DNA of 64,000 nt from Thiodiazotropha sp040507225 (GTDB lineage Bacteria; Pseudomonadota; Gammaproteobacteria; Chromatiales; Chromatiaceae): the NCBI GenBank assembly GCA_040507225.1, contig JBEVVG010000002.1, positions 806,001-870,000 on the forward strand. The letters run 5' to 3'. The notes below the pieces were generated by a model. It was not told where the DNA came from and ran no database searches. It saw only the letters and a program-made list of their open reading frames with translations. Of the stretch, positions 8,639 through 16,941 are shown one piece after another. How positions within the stretch are numbered: position 1 is the first letter of the stretch; every line of letters begins with the position of its first letter. The translations under genes were made by a program, and so were the position numbers.

Positions 8639-10585
8639 ATGCTCAGGCTGATTCGATTTCTGCTGCCGGCGCTGCTGCCGGCATCGCTGGCGTTGGCCGA
8701 CACCGCCGTCAGCCCGCTGGCGCCAGGTTACGGTGAGCTCGGCTACACGCCGCCCCCGGTGGGCAGCTACCAACTGCCGCCCCTCGGAGAGGCCGCCGAC
8801 GGCCAGGTGCTCGACAGCGACGCTCAGCCGCGCCGGCTGCACCAGCTGTTCGGCAACCGCTACACCCTGCTGGCCTTCATCTACAGCCGCTGCAGCGACG
8901 TCGACGGCTGTCCGCTCACCTCCCACGTTTTCTACAAGATCAAGTCGGCCATGAAACAGGATACGGCCCTGGCCGAGGGGTTGAATCTGATCAGTCTCAG
9001 CTTCGATCCGGAGGTCGACACGCCTCAGGTCATGGCCCTCTACGGCAACAACTTCCGTTACGCGGGCAATGCCGGGGAGTGGCGCTTCCTTACTACCGCC
9101 TCCCAGGCCGAACTGCAGCCGATTCTCGCTGCCTACAATCAGAATGTGCTGCCGGATCCGCCTGCCGACGGGCAGACACAGGGCTTCTCGCATGTGTTGC
9201 GGGTCTTCCTCATAGACCCGCAGAAGCGCATCCGCAACATCTACAGCGTCGACTTTCTGCACCAGGATCTGATCATCAACGATGTGAAGACCCTGATGGC
9301 GCAGGCGACCGCCGAACCTGCATCGCATCAAGCTTCACTGACGCCATCTGCCGGTCAGCGCCTGTCACAGCCGGGCGATGACAAGCGGGGCTACGAGAAC
9401 GACAGTTACCGCACCCGCTCCCGCGCACTGCAACGGCGCGAAGGTGCGCCGGCCGATCTGCTCGCCATCGCCGAACAGCCGCCGCTGGGCCTGCCCGCGC
9501 TGCCGGTGCCCGACGACAACCCCCTGACCCGGGAGAAGATCGAACTGGGGCGGCAGCTCTTCTACGACCGCCGTCTTTCGCTCAACGACACCTTCTCCTG
9601 CGCCATGTGCCATATCCCGGAGCAGGGCTTCACCAGCAACGAACTGGCGATGGCGGTGGGCATCGAGGGGCGCACCGTGCGGCGCAACACGCCCACCCTC
9701 TACAACGCCGCCTACGCCGCTCTGCTGTTCCACGACGGTCGCGAAGAGAGCCTGGAGCAGCAGGTCTGGGGGCCTCTGCTGGCGAAGAACGAGATGGGCA
9801 ATACCTCGGTCGGCCAGGTGCTGGAGAAGATTCGCCGTATCGACGACTACCGGGGGCGCTTCGAGGCCGCCTTCGACGGCCGGGGCGTCGGCATGGAGAC
9901 CCTGGGCATGGCCCTGGCGAGCTATCAGCGCACCCTGCTGTCGGCCGACTCCCCGTTCGACCGCTGGTATTACGGCGCTGATGAACAGGCCCTGTCCGCT
10001 GAAGCGAAACGGGGATACGAACTCTTCACCGGCAAGGCGGGCTGCGTGGCCTGCCATCACATCGGTGAGACTGCCGCACTGTTCAGCGACGACCGGTTGC
10101 ACAACACCGGTCTCGGCTACCGGGAGTCGATGGGCATCCGACCCGAGAAACAGCCGGTGCTGGTGGCGCCGGGAGTCACCCTGGAAATCGATCGCGCGAT
10201 CATCGACCAGGTGGGGGAGCCCCCGCCTGCCGACGTGGGCCGCTACGAGGTAACCCAGGATCCCCGCGACCGCTGGAAGTACAAGACGCCCAGCCTGCGC
10301 AACGTGGCGCTGACTGCCCCCTACATGCATAACGGCGCTTTCACTACCCTGCGCCAGGTGATCGACTACTATGCGGCCGGTGGCGTGCCCAACGAACTGC
10401 TCGATCCCCTGATCCACCCACTCCCGCTCAGCGAGACGGAAAAGAACGATCTGTTCGCCTTTCTGGAGTCGCTCACCGGCAGCAATGTGGACACCCTGGT
10501 GGCCGACGCCTTTGCCGCGCCGGTAGGGGATGTGGGTAAGGGGGACCCGAGCTGGGTGCACGGGACGGATGTGGAGGTACATTGA
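8639..10585 (+). CDS. SCO1/SenC-MauG fusion (copper chaperone domain plus di-heme cytochrome c peroxidase-like domain)
   Basis: 648 aa from the ATG at 8639, chosen for its GGGAG ribosome site and signal peptide (residues 1-20, cleavage after LALA). Residues 45-225 form a SCO1/SenC thioredoxin-fold domain; the copper cysteines are C85 and C91, spaced as CX5C (CSDVDGC) instead of the usual CX3C, with a candidate histidine ligand at H185. Residues 285-630 are a MauG/di-heme peroxidase domain with two heme c sites, CAMCH (321-325) and CVACH (469-473). In known mtoX operons SCO1 and MauG are separate neighbours; here they are one polypeptide. Inferred role: copper delivery to, and redox maturation of, periplasmic methanethiol oxidase, possibly with removal of the H2O2 formed. 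It ends 0 bp before the next SCO gene. Confidence 0.9.
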   Translation: MLRLIRFLLPALLPASLALADTAVSPLAPGYGELGYTPPPVGSYQLPPLGEAADGQVLDSDAQPRRLHQLFGNRYTLLAFIYSRCSDVDGCPLTSHVFYKIKSAMKQDTALAEGLNLISLSFDPEVDTPQVMALYGNNFRYAGNAGEWRFLTTASQAELQPILAAYNQNVLPDPPADGQTQGFSHVLRVFLIDPQKRIRNIYSVDFLHQDLIINDVKTLMAQATAEPASHQASLTPSAGQRLSQPGDDKRGYENDSYRTRSRALQRREGAPADLLAIAEQPPLGLPALPVPDDNPLTREKIELGRQLFYDRRLSLNDTFSCAMCHIPEQGFTSNELAMAVGIEGRTVRRNTPTLYNAAYAALLFHDGREESLEQQVWGPLLAKNEMGNTSVGQVLEKIRRIDDYRGRFEAAFDGRGVGMETLGMALASYQRTLLSADSPFDRWYYGADEQALSAEAKRGYELFTGKAGCVACHHIGETAALFSDDRLHNTGLGYRESMGIRPEKQPVLVAPGVTLEIDRAIIDQVGEPPPADVGRYEVTQDPRDRWKYKTPSLRNVALTAPYMHNGAFTTLRQVIDYYAAGGVPNELLDPLIHPLPLSETEKNDLFAFLESLTGSNVDTLVADAFAAPVGDVGKGDPSWVHGTDVEVH

Positions 10586-11152
10586 ATGATTCATGGTCGG
10601 AAAAATCGGCTGATGGCGATGGTGCTGGCGCTGTTCTGTCTGAGCGCGGTAGAGGCAAAACCGGAACAGCTGGGTGGCGATTTCACCCTCACAGACCAGT
10701 TCGGCAAGCCCTTCGAGCTCACCCAGCTGCGCGGCAAGCTGGTGCTGCTCTTCTTCGGTTACACCTACTGTCCCGACATCTGTCCCACGGAGCTCTCCAA
10801 CCTGGCGGCGGTGCTCGACGGGCTCGGCGACCGCGCGGCGCAGGTGCAGGGGGTGTTCGTCTCCCTCGATCCCGAGCGGGATACGCCCCAGGTGCTGCAG
10901 GATTACACCCGTTACTTCAACCCAAACCTGCTGGGTCTGACCGGTTCGCCCGAGCAGGTGAAGCACGTGGCGCAACAGTACCGGGTCCAGTACCAGCGGC
11001 ATGAAAAGCCGGATGGCCGCTACAGCCTGGACCACTCCGCCGATCTCTACGTGATCGATCCTGAGGGGAAACTGACGGCGGTGGTCCCCTACGGTCTGCC
11101 ACCCGAACATGTACTGGCGTTGGTGCGCGACCTGTTGAGCCGGGAAGGCTGA
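10586..11152 (+). CDS. SCO1/SenC family copper chaperone
   Basis: 188 aa; the ATG directly follows the stop codon of the fusion gene, so the two are translationally coupled. It has a short signal or anchor segment (residues 8-24, ending VEA) and a complete SCO1 domain: the GYTYCPDICP motif with C62 and C66 (CX3C), SLDPERDTP near 93-101, and the third copper ligand histidine H150 in LDHSADLYVIDP. Unlike the SCO domain of the fusion, all three canonical ligands are present. SCO proteins deliver copper or act as thiol-disulfide reductants in the periplasm. Next to mtoX, the copper-dependent oxidase is the likely client; a role in cytochrome oxidase assembly is the alternative. Confidence 0.92.
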   Translation: MIHGRKNRLMAMVLALFCLSAVEAKPEQLGGDFTLTDQFGKPFELTQLRGKLVLLFFGYTYCPDICPTELSNLAAVLDGLGDRAAQVQGVFVSLDPERDTPQVLQDYTRYFNPNLLGLTGSPEQVKHVAQQYRVQYQRHEKPDGRYSLDHSADLYVIDPEGKLTAVVPYGLPPEHVLALVRDLLSREG

Positions 11153-11206
11153 GGCGGCGTGCAGGCGATGCAGTCACTGTGCGCATCACCCCCTGCCAGG
11201 GATGGA

Positions 11207-11235
11207 TTGACAAAAATGAACATTCATTCTATGTT
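11207..11235 (+). promoter_or_regulatory. Promoter and TetR operator B, overlapping the start of the TlpA-like gene
   Basis: TTGACA (11207-11212), 17-bp spacer, TATGTT (11230-11235). The perfect inverted repeat AATGAA-CA-TTCATT (11215-11228) sits in the spacer, with the same geometry as operator A. Transcripts would start near 11241, after the ATG codons at 11216 and 11231, so this internal promoter most likely serves the downstream membrane protein, frmA and fghA genes. Confidence 0.65.
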
Positions 11236-11809
11236 GTGCCGCATATGTTTGCTGGGTTGTCTGACAGCGCTCCTGCTGCTGTCCGGGATCGGGATTGCGG
11301 CGGCGGAAGAGCGGCTCAGCCCCGAACCCTGGCCCTCACCGGCCCCCCCTTTTCATCTGCAGGATCTGCAGGGGCGCTACCAGCATCTGCAGGACTACCG
11401 GGGTCGGGTGGTGATCGTCAACTTCTGGGCCAGCTGGTGCGGACCCTGCCGGGAGGAGCTGCCCTCCTTGAACCGGGCCTGGGCGTCGCTGGAACCCCGT
11501 GGGGTCGCCATGCTGGCGATCAACCTGGGGGAGGAGGCGGAGGCGGTGAACGCCTTCCTCGCCGACTTCCCCATCGCGTTTCCAGTGCTGCTGGATCGCC
11601 GGGGGACCTTCGCCCAGCGCTGGCGGGTACAGGGTTTGCCCACCACCTTCGTGCTGAACCCGCGGGGCGAGATCGTCTACCGGGTGGTCGGCGAGCGGGC
11701 GTGGGATGACGAGACCCTGCTGCGGCAGGTGCAGGCCCTACTGCCACCGGCTACGGTGGAGACAGCGCGGGACGCCGGTCGGCCCGGCGAACGCATGGAT
11801 TTGAACTGA
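11216..11809 (+). CDS. TlpA/ResA-like periplasmic thioredoxin
   Basis: 197 aa from the ATG at 11216. In-frame alternatives are a GTG at 11159 and ATGs at 11168 and 11231; 11216 or 11231 gives the best signal peptide (hydrophobic segment about residues 10-30, cleavage after AAA). The domain is a TlpA-type thioredoxin with VVIVNFWASWCGPCREELP, active site C75 and C78, and the cis-proline region GLPTTFVLNP. Such proteins reduce cysteines of SCO chaperones or apocytochromes in the periplasm, which fits the two SCO domains and the heme protein encoded upstream. The start codon lies inside operator B, so repressor bound there would also meet elongating polymerase from upstream. Confidence 0.88.
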   Translation: MNIHSMLCRICLLGCLTALLLLSGIGIAAAEERLSPEPWPSPAPPFHLQDLQGRYQHLQDYRGRVVIVNFWASWCGPCREELPSLNRAWASLEPRGVAMLAINLGEEAEAVNAFLADFPIAFPVLLDRRGTFAQRWRVQGLPTTFVLNPRGEIVYRVVGERAWDDETLLRQVQALLPPATVETARDAGRPGERMDLN

Positions 11810-11834
11810 CAGAAACTGTGTAACGGTGAATCAC

Positions 11835-12260
11835 ATGCTGATGATCGACTATCGGGAAATGAGCTGGTGGTACTGGCTGGTGACCGCGCTGCTGCTCAGC
11901 GCCGGTTTCTTTGTGACCCCGGACGCCTTCCTTGGCGCCATCGGTGTGACCGTCTGGCAGCTCATCCACTACCGTCTGCGTGAAGGGAGTAACAACGCCT
12001 TTCCGGTGCAGGTGCGGTTCTGGTATCTGATACTGCTGCTGGTGGCCCTGCCCGGGCCGATGCAGTGGCTCTACTGGGTGCCGACCATCGGTACCTGGGC
12101 CCAGCTCATTTTCGGTTACTGCACCATGGCCCGGTTGGTGTCGCTGTTCCCCTGGAACCGCAGCGAACCCTTCACCTGGTCGCTGGTGCGGCGCACCTTT
12201 TTCTCCGCGCCGGTGCGCGGAAACATTCTGCAGGGGCTGCCGCCCGTCGGCCAGTCCTGA
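11835..12260 (+). CDS. Small integral membrane protein of unknown function
   Basis: About 141 aa from the ATG at 11835; an in-frame GTG at 11826 and ATG at 11841 are alternatives. I do not recognise the family. It is rich in Trp and aromatic residues, with about three or four hydrophobic segments: residues 11-30, 35-45, 58-80 and 84-103. Conserved-looking patches are WQLIHYRLREG after the second segment and FPWNRSEP near residue 115, followed by a basic tail. It sits between the TlpA-like gene (25 nt gap) and frmA (45 nt gap), co-directional, so it probably belongs to the methanethiol/formaldehyde operon. A role in the membrane for assembly or transport is possible, but nothing in the sequence proves it. 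Confidence 0.65.
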   Translation: MLMIDYREMSWWYWLVTALLLSAGFFVTPDAFLGAIGVTVWQLIHYRLREGSNNAFPVQVRFWYLILLLVALPGPMQWLYWVPTIGTWAQLIFGYCTMARLVSLFPWNRSEPFTWSLVRRTFFSAPVRGNILQGLPPVGQS

Positions 12261-12305
12261 GCATCCATCGCACAACAATCCAAGAAAGACATTGAGGAGA
12301 ACGAC

Positions 12306-13415
<1,110 letters not shown>

Positions 13416-13423
13416 GGTCGGCC

Positions 13424-14260
13424 ATGGAACAGATCGAAAGCATCAAGGAGTTCGGCGGTTGGCTCAACCGCTACCGCCACGCCTCCAGCAGTTGTCAGTG
13501 TGAAATGACCTTCTCGGTCTATCTGCCGCCGCAGGCGGCGCAGGGCAAGGTCCCGGCGGTCTACTGGCTCTCCGGTCTCACCTGCACCGACGACAACGTG
13601 CGCACCAAGGCGGGGGCGCAACGCTACGCGGCGGAGCTGGGCATCGCCCTGGTGATGCCCGACACCAGTCCCCGGGGCGAAGGTGTGCCGGACGAGCCGG
13701 AGTGCTACGACCTGGGACAGGGGGCGGGTTTCTACGTCAACGCCACCCAGACGCCCTGGAGCACCCACTATCACATGTACGACTACGTGACCCGGGAGCT
13801 GCCGGCGTTGGTGGAGGCGGAGCTGCCGCTGATCCCGGGGTTGAAGTCGGTGACCGGCCACTCCATGGGCGGGCATGGGGCGCTGATCTGCGCCCTGAAG
13901 GAGCCCGGCGCCTACCGTTCCGTCTCTGCCTTCGCACCCATCTGTCATCCCGTGGTCGCACCCTGGGGACGCACCTGTTTCTACACCTATCTGGGTGAGG
14001 AACGGGAGGCCTGGAAGGCCTACGACGCCACCGAGTTGATCCGCGCGGGGGCACAGAAGATCCCCCTGCTGATCGACCAGGGAACGGATGATGAATTTCT
14101 CCGGGAACAGCTGTTTCCCCTGGATCTGGAAGCGGCCTGTGCCGAAACCTCATTCCCCCTGACCTTCAGAAGGCAGGAGGGTTACGACCACAGTTATCAT
14201 TTCATCGCGACGTTTATCGGTGAGCATCTGGCCTATCACGCCAAAGCCCTGTCTGACTGA
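13424..14260 (+). CDS. fghA: S-formylglutathione hydrolase
   Basis: 278 aa from the ATG at 13424, 8 nt after the frmA stop. It is an alpha/beta hydrolase of the esterase D family: SGLTCTDDN near 50 (oxyanion region), nucleophile S147 in GHSMGGHGAL, an Asp in LLIDQGTDDEF and a His in YDHSYHF, which form the triad. It releases formate and free glutathione from S-formylglutathione. The neighbouring frmA supplies its substrate and the formate dehydrogenase at 17-21 kb uses its product. It is the last gene before the terminator at 14276. Confidence 0.96.
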   Translation: MEQIESIKEFGGWLNRYRHASSSCQCEMTFSVYLPPQAAQGKVPAVYWLSGLTCTDDNVRTKAGAQRYAAELGIALVMPDTSPRGEGVPDEPECYDLGQGAGFYVNATQTPWSTHYHMYDYVTRELPALVEAELPLIPGLKSVTGHSMGGHGALICALKEPGAYRSVSAFAPICHPVVAPWGRTCFYTYLGEEREAWKAYDATELIRAGAQKIPLLIDQGTDDEFLREQLFPLDLEAACAETSFPLTFRRQEGYDHSYHFIATFIGEHLAYHAKALSD

Positions 14261-14275
14261 GTTCGCTCCCTGATC

Positions 14276-14317
14276 GCCCCTGCATACGGTTGTCCTCCAG
14301 CCGCAGGGGCATTTTTT
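14276..14317 (+). terminator. Intrinsic terminator after fghA
   Basis: GCCCCTGC (14276-14283) pairs with GCAGGGGC (14303-14310), followed by ATTTTTTT. This is the only strong terminator I see on the + strand between mtoX and this point, so 7056-14260 can be one transcription unit. Confidence 0.85.
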
Positions 14318-14363
14318 TGTTTCCCACGCTGGGATTCACAACCAAACCGAGGCTGTTTTACCG

Positions 14364-14870
14364 ATGCGCCATCGCTACCCGTCCATCACCACCCTACTGT
14401 CCGTCTTTCTGCTTCTGCTTACGGCGAGCCTCGAAGCGGAACCCCTCATCGATGACTCGGCTGCGCTGAAGGGTGTCGAATCGACCCGTAGCGTTTTTCT
14501 CATCGATTTCACCAACCCCCGCAAGACCGCCTTCTATCTGGATATCATCGAAGGAACCCATGATGGGCTGGTGCGGCAGGGCGTGACACCGCACATGGTG
14601 CTGGTGTTCATCGGAGAAACCGTACGTTATCTCTCCACGGCGCCGGACGATCTGCTGGAAATGGAGTACGCCGACGAGCTGGCCTCCATCGCCGAGTCGG
14701 TGAAGGCCCTCGACGCGCGTGGCGTGCGCATGGAGGTGTGCGCCGTGGCCACCCGGGTGTTCGGGGTGGACAACGCCAGTATATTGCCGGAGATGAGCGT
14801 GGTCGGGGATGGGTTCATCTCGCTGATCGGCTGGCAGAATCAGGGCCACAAGCTGGTGCCGATCTTCTGA
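14364..14870 (+). CDS. Secreted DsrE/DsrF-like protein
   Basis: 168 aa with a signal peptide (MRHRYPS then a leucine-rich run, cleavage near residue 26 after SLEA). The mature part has the DsrE/F-like fold pattern: LIDFTNPRK start, LVFIGETVRYL, a helix, then EVCAVATRVFGVD and the C-terminal ISLIGWQNQGHKLVPIF. A single cysteine sits in the position typical for these sulfur-relay proteins (about residue 131). Cytoplasmic DsrE relatives carry persulfide; this one is exported. Because it follows a sulfide-producing methanethiol oxidase, handling of sulfane sulfur or sulfide in the periplasm is a reasonable inference. It lies beyond the terminator and is convergent with gshA (27 bp gap), so it has its own promoter. 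Confidence 0.8.
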   Translation: MRHRYPSITTLLSVFLLLLTASLEAEPLIDDSAALKGVESTRSVFLIDFTNPRKTAFYLDIIEGTHDGLVRQGVTPHMVLVFIGETVRYLSTAPDDLLEMEYADELASIAESVKALDARGVRMEVCAVATRVFGVDNASILPEMSVVGDGFISLIGWQNQGHKLVPIF

Positions 14871-14897
14871 CCGGCGGCAACGCAACAGCCGATTTTC

Positions 14898-16499
14898 TCA
14901 ATCCCGGCAACAGGCGCACTGCAGGGTGCGGCTGCGGTCGCAGTGCGCCACCTGCATCGCGTCCTCCCTTTGCGTGAGGAAGACGCCCCGACTCTCCCGT
15001 TCCATTCGGGCCTGCTGGCGCAGCGACTGCCGGCTCAACGCCGCGTAGTACTCCTCGCGGGCGGGGGTGAGCGTACGCGACAGATGGTCTGCTTGATGCT
15101 GTTGGGAGAGTTCCAGCACGGTCTCGGTGTAACTGCTGGCCGTCTCTTCCATCCTGGCCAGCAGGCGGGCGGAGGGGGTGAGTGCCGGTTGTTCGACCCG
15201 TCGCCGCTGGGCGGCGAGGGCGCTGCGGTATTCGTCGCCTTGCTGCGCCCCGTCGAGCAGCTCAGCCACCGGCTGCATGTCGTCGAACAGGGTCAAGGCC
15301 CAGTCATGCAGGCGTACCTGGGCGCCGTCGCGATCAAGGGTCAGTCCGGTGTCGCGGCCTGCGTAGGCGGTGCGGTTGAGGTTGTCCCGGTAACATCGGG
15401 CCCGTTGTGGATCATGGGTCGGGCTCTCGCTCAACAGACAGTAGTGGATGAAGACCTCGAGAAAGCGCAGCTGCTCCAGGCTGACACCGCTGGGGGCGAA
15501 GGGATTGAGGTCGAGGGAGCGCAGCTCCAGATAGCGGATGCCGCGTTGCGTCAGTGCCGTCAGCGGCGATTCGCCCTCGTGCAGCACCTGCTTGGGCCGC
15601 ACGCTGGTGTAGTACTCGTTCTCGATCTGCAGCAGATGGGTGTTGAGCTGGCGATGCTCGCCGCCGACCCGGACTCCGATCGCCTCGTAGGGGGCATGCG
15701 GGGTCTGCACAGCCCGACCCAGCGAAGCGGCATAGGCCGACAGGGAGTTGCTGTCGATAAAGACCGCCCGCCCGGCGGGCATGCGATTGGTGTAACCCAT
15801 GTCGCTCATGCGCATGGAGGTGGCGGCGGGGGCGAAAGCGGTCTCCCGATCGAGCCGGGAGAGCTTGTGGCGTGCGCCGCTGAAGTCGATGTGGGACGCG
15901 GGGGAGGCGCCGAAGAGATAGAGCAGCAGCCAGTCGTAGCGCTGCACATTGCGCAGGGTCGACATATATCGTTCGTCGACGAATGTTCTCAGGTCCCCCG
16001 CCTCTCCCTTCGCCGCCTGCAGGGCCGGCCACAGGGACTCGGCGAAGGAGACGTTGAAATGGACGCCGGCGATGGCCTGCATCATGCGGCCGTAGCGGTG
16101 GGAGAGGCCACGCCGGTAGATATGCTTGCGCATGCCGGCGTCGGAACGACCGTAACAGGCGATGGGGATTTCCGCGTCGGTCCCCAGTCGGCACGGCATG
16201 CTGGCGGACCAGATCAGTTCATCGCCCAGCTGCCGGTGGACGAAGGATTCGGTCTCCGCCAGGGCGGCCAGTGCCTCGGGCGCGCCGTCGCTGGGTGGGG
16301 TGATCAGTTCCAGCAATGCCTCGGAGAAATCGGTGGTGATGGAGGGGTGAGTCAGGGCGGCGCCCAGCGCCAGGGGGTGACGCAGCTGGGAGATCGACCC
16401 GTCCCGGGTCACCCGCAAGCCCTCCTTCTCGAGTCCGAGTTTGGCGCCACGCAGGGTTTCCGGCGCCAGCTGTCTCAGGGTGTCAGCTGTGTCACTCAT
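14898..16499 (-). CDS. gshA: Glutamate-cysteine ligase
   Basis: 533 aa from the ATG at 16499, which has an AAGGAACTGAC ribosome region; upstream codons in the same frame show no family similarity. This is the gammaproteobacterial GshA type (E. coli 518 aa): LGLEKEGLRVTRDG (ATP-grasp-like Glu residues) near 20-35, ITTDFSEALLELITPP, FNVSFAESLWP, GYTNRMPAGRAVF, IENEYYTSVRPKQV, and GIRYLELRSLDLNPFAPSGV. It catalyses the first step of glutathione synthesis. Glutathione is the cofactor of the frmA/fghA pathway, and gshA is read from a promoter containing the same TetR operator as mtoX, which ties cofactor supply to formaldehyde load. Confidence 0.96.
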   Translation of the reverse strand: MSDTADTLRQLAPETLRGAKLGLEKEGLRVTRDGSISQLRHPLALGAALTHPSITTDFSEALLELITPPSDGAPEALAALAETESFVHRQLGDELIWSASMPCRLGTDAEIPIACYGRSDAGMRKHIYRRGLSHRYGRMMQAIAGVHFNVSFAESLWPALQAAKGEAGDLRTFVDERYMSTLRNVQRYDWLLLYLFGASPASHIDFSGARHKLSRLDRETAFAPAATSMRMSDMGYTNRMPAGRAVFIDSNSLSAYAASLGRAVQTPHAPYEAIGVRVGGEHRQLNTHLLQIENEYYTSVRPKQVLHEGESPLTALTQRGIRYLELRSLDLNPFAPSGVSLEQLRFLEVFIHYCLLSESPTHDPQRARCYRDNLNRTAYAGRDTGLTLDRDGAQVRLHDWALTLFDDMQPVAELLDGAQQGDEYRSALAAQRRRVEQPALTPSARLLARMEETASSYTETVLELSQQHQADHLSRTLTPAREEYYAALSRQSLRQQARMERESRGVFLTQREDAMQVAHCDRSRTLQCACCRD

Positions 16500-16616
16500 G
16501 TCAGTTCCTTGTTTTTGTTCATGATCGGGCCGGGAGATCGGGAACCTGCAGCGGCGCATGGGGAGGGCCGTGGTCCAGGGAGGCGAAGGTTTTGCCTTGT
16601 CCCGGGGTCGTGGATC

Positions 16617-16648
16617 TTGATAATAGAATGAATGTTCATTATATTCAA
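16617..16648. promoter_or_regulatory. Bidirectional promoter with TetR operator C between gshA and formate dehydrogenase genes
   Basis: A perfect inverted repeat AATGAA-TG-TTCATT (16627-16640; identical to operator B on the minus strand) lies inside two overlapping promoters. Minus strand: TTGAAT (16648-16643), 17 bp, TATTAT (16625-16620), reading gshA. Plus strand: TTGATA (16617-16622), 17 bp, TATATT (16640-16645), reading the formate dehydrogenase operon. One bound repressor would shut off both. The sequence geometry is seen; repression is inferred. Confidence 0.75.
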
Positions 16649-16941
16649 GTTGACTCTGTTCTCAGAGTCCAGCTCAGTGCTTCGGAGCAGCGGCGAACCT
16701 GAGTCTGCCGGTTACCGCATTCAGACAACGAATGCCGAGGGATGATAAATTCGATTTCGGAGATCGAGAGGCATTATCTTTGGTTGCTCAACGTGGTGAA
16801 AACTGACAGTCCGCCCGCAGGGGGTGAAGCGTCGGACAATAAGAACAGACCGGTTCCGATCAAAGCGGTTGATGATCCAAGGTCAAAACAACAGGGCCGG
16901 AGATGCTCCGGTCGAGAATATTCCGAGGAGGAGTGAAGGCC
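16649..16941 (+). other. Long leader of the formate dehydrogenase operon
   Basis: About 290 nt between the predicted + start site (near 16652) and the first gene. A 64-codon frame (16742-16936) exists but has no ribosome site and no recognisable similarity. I see no intrinsic terminator. A structured regulatory leader is possible but not demonstrated. Confidence 0.4.

Noticed and set aside
9365..11110. 581-codon antisense frame across SCO1-MauG and SCO genes
   Set aside because: Shadow of well-supported + strand genes with heme and copper motifs.
16742..16936. 64-codon frame in the formate dehydrogenase leader
   Set aside because: No ribosome site or similarity; kept only as part of the leader description.
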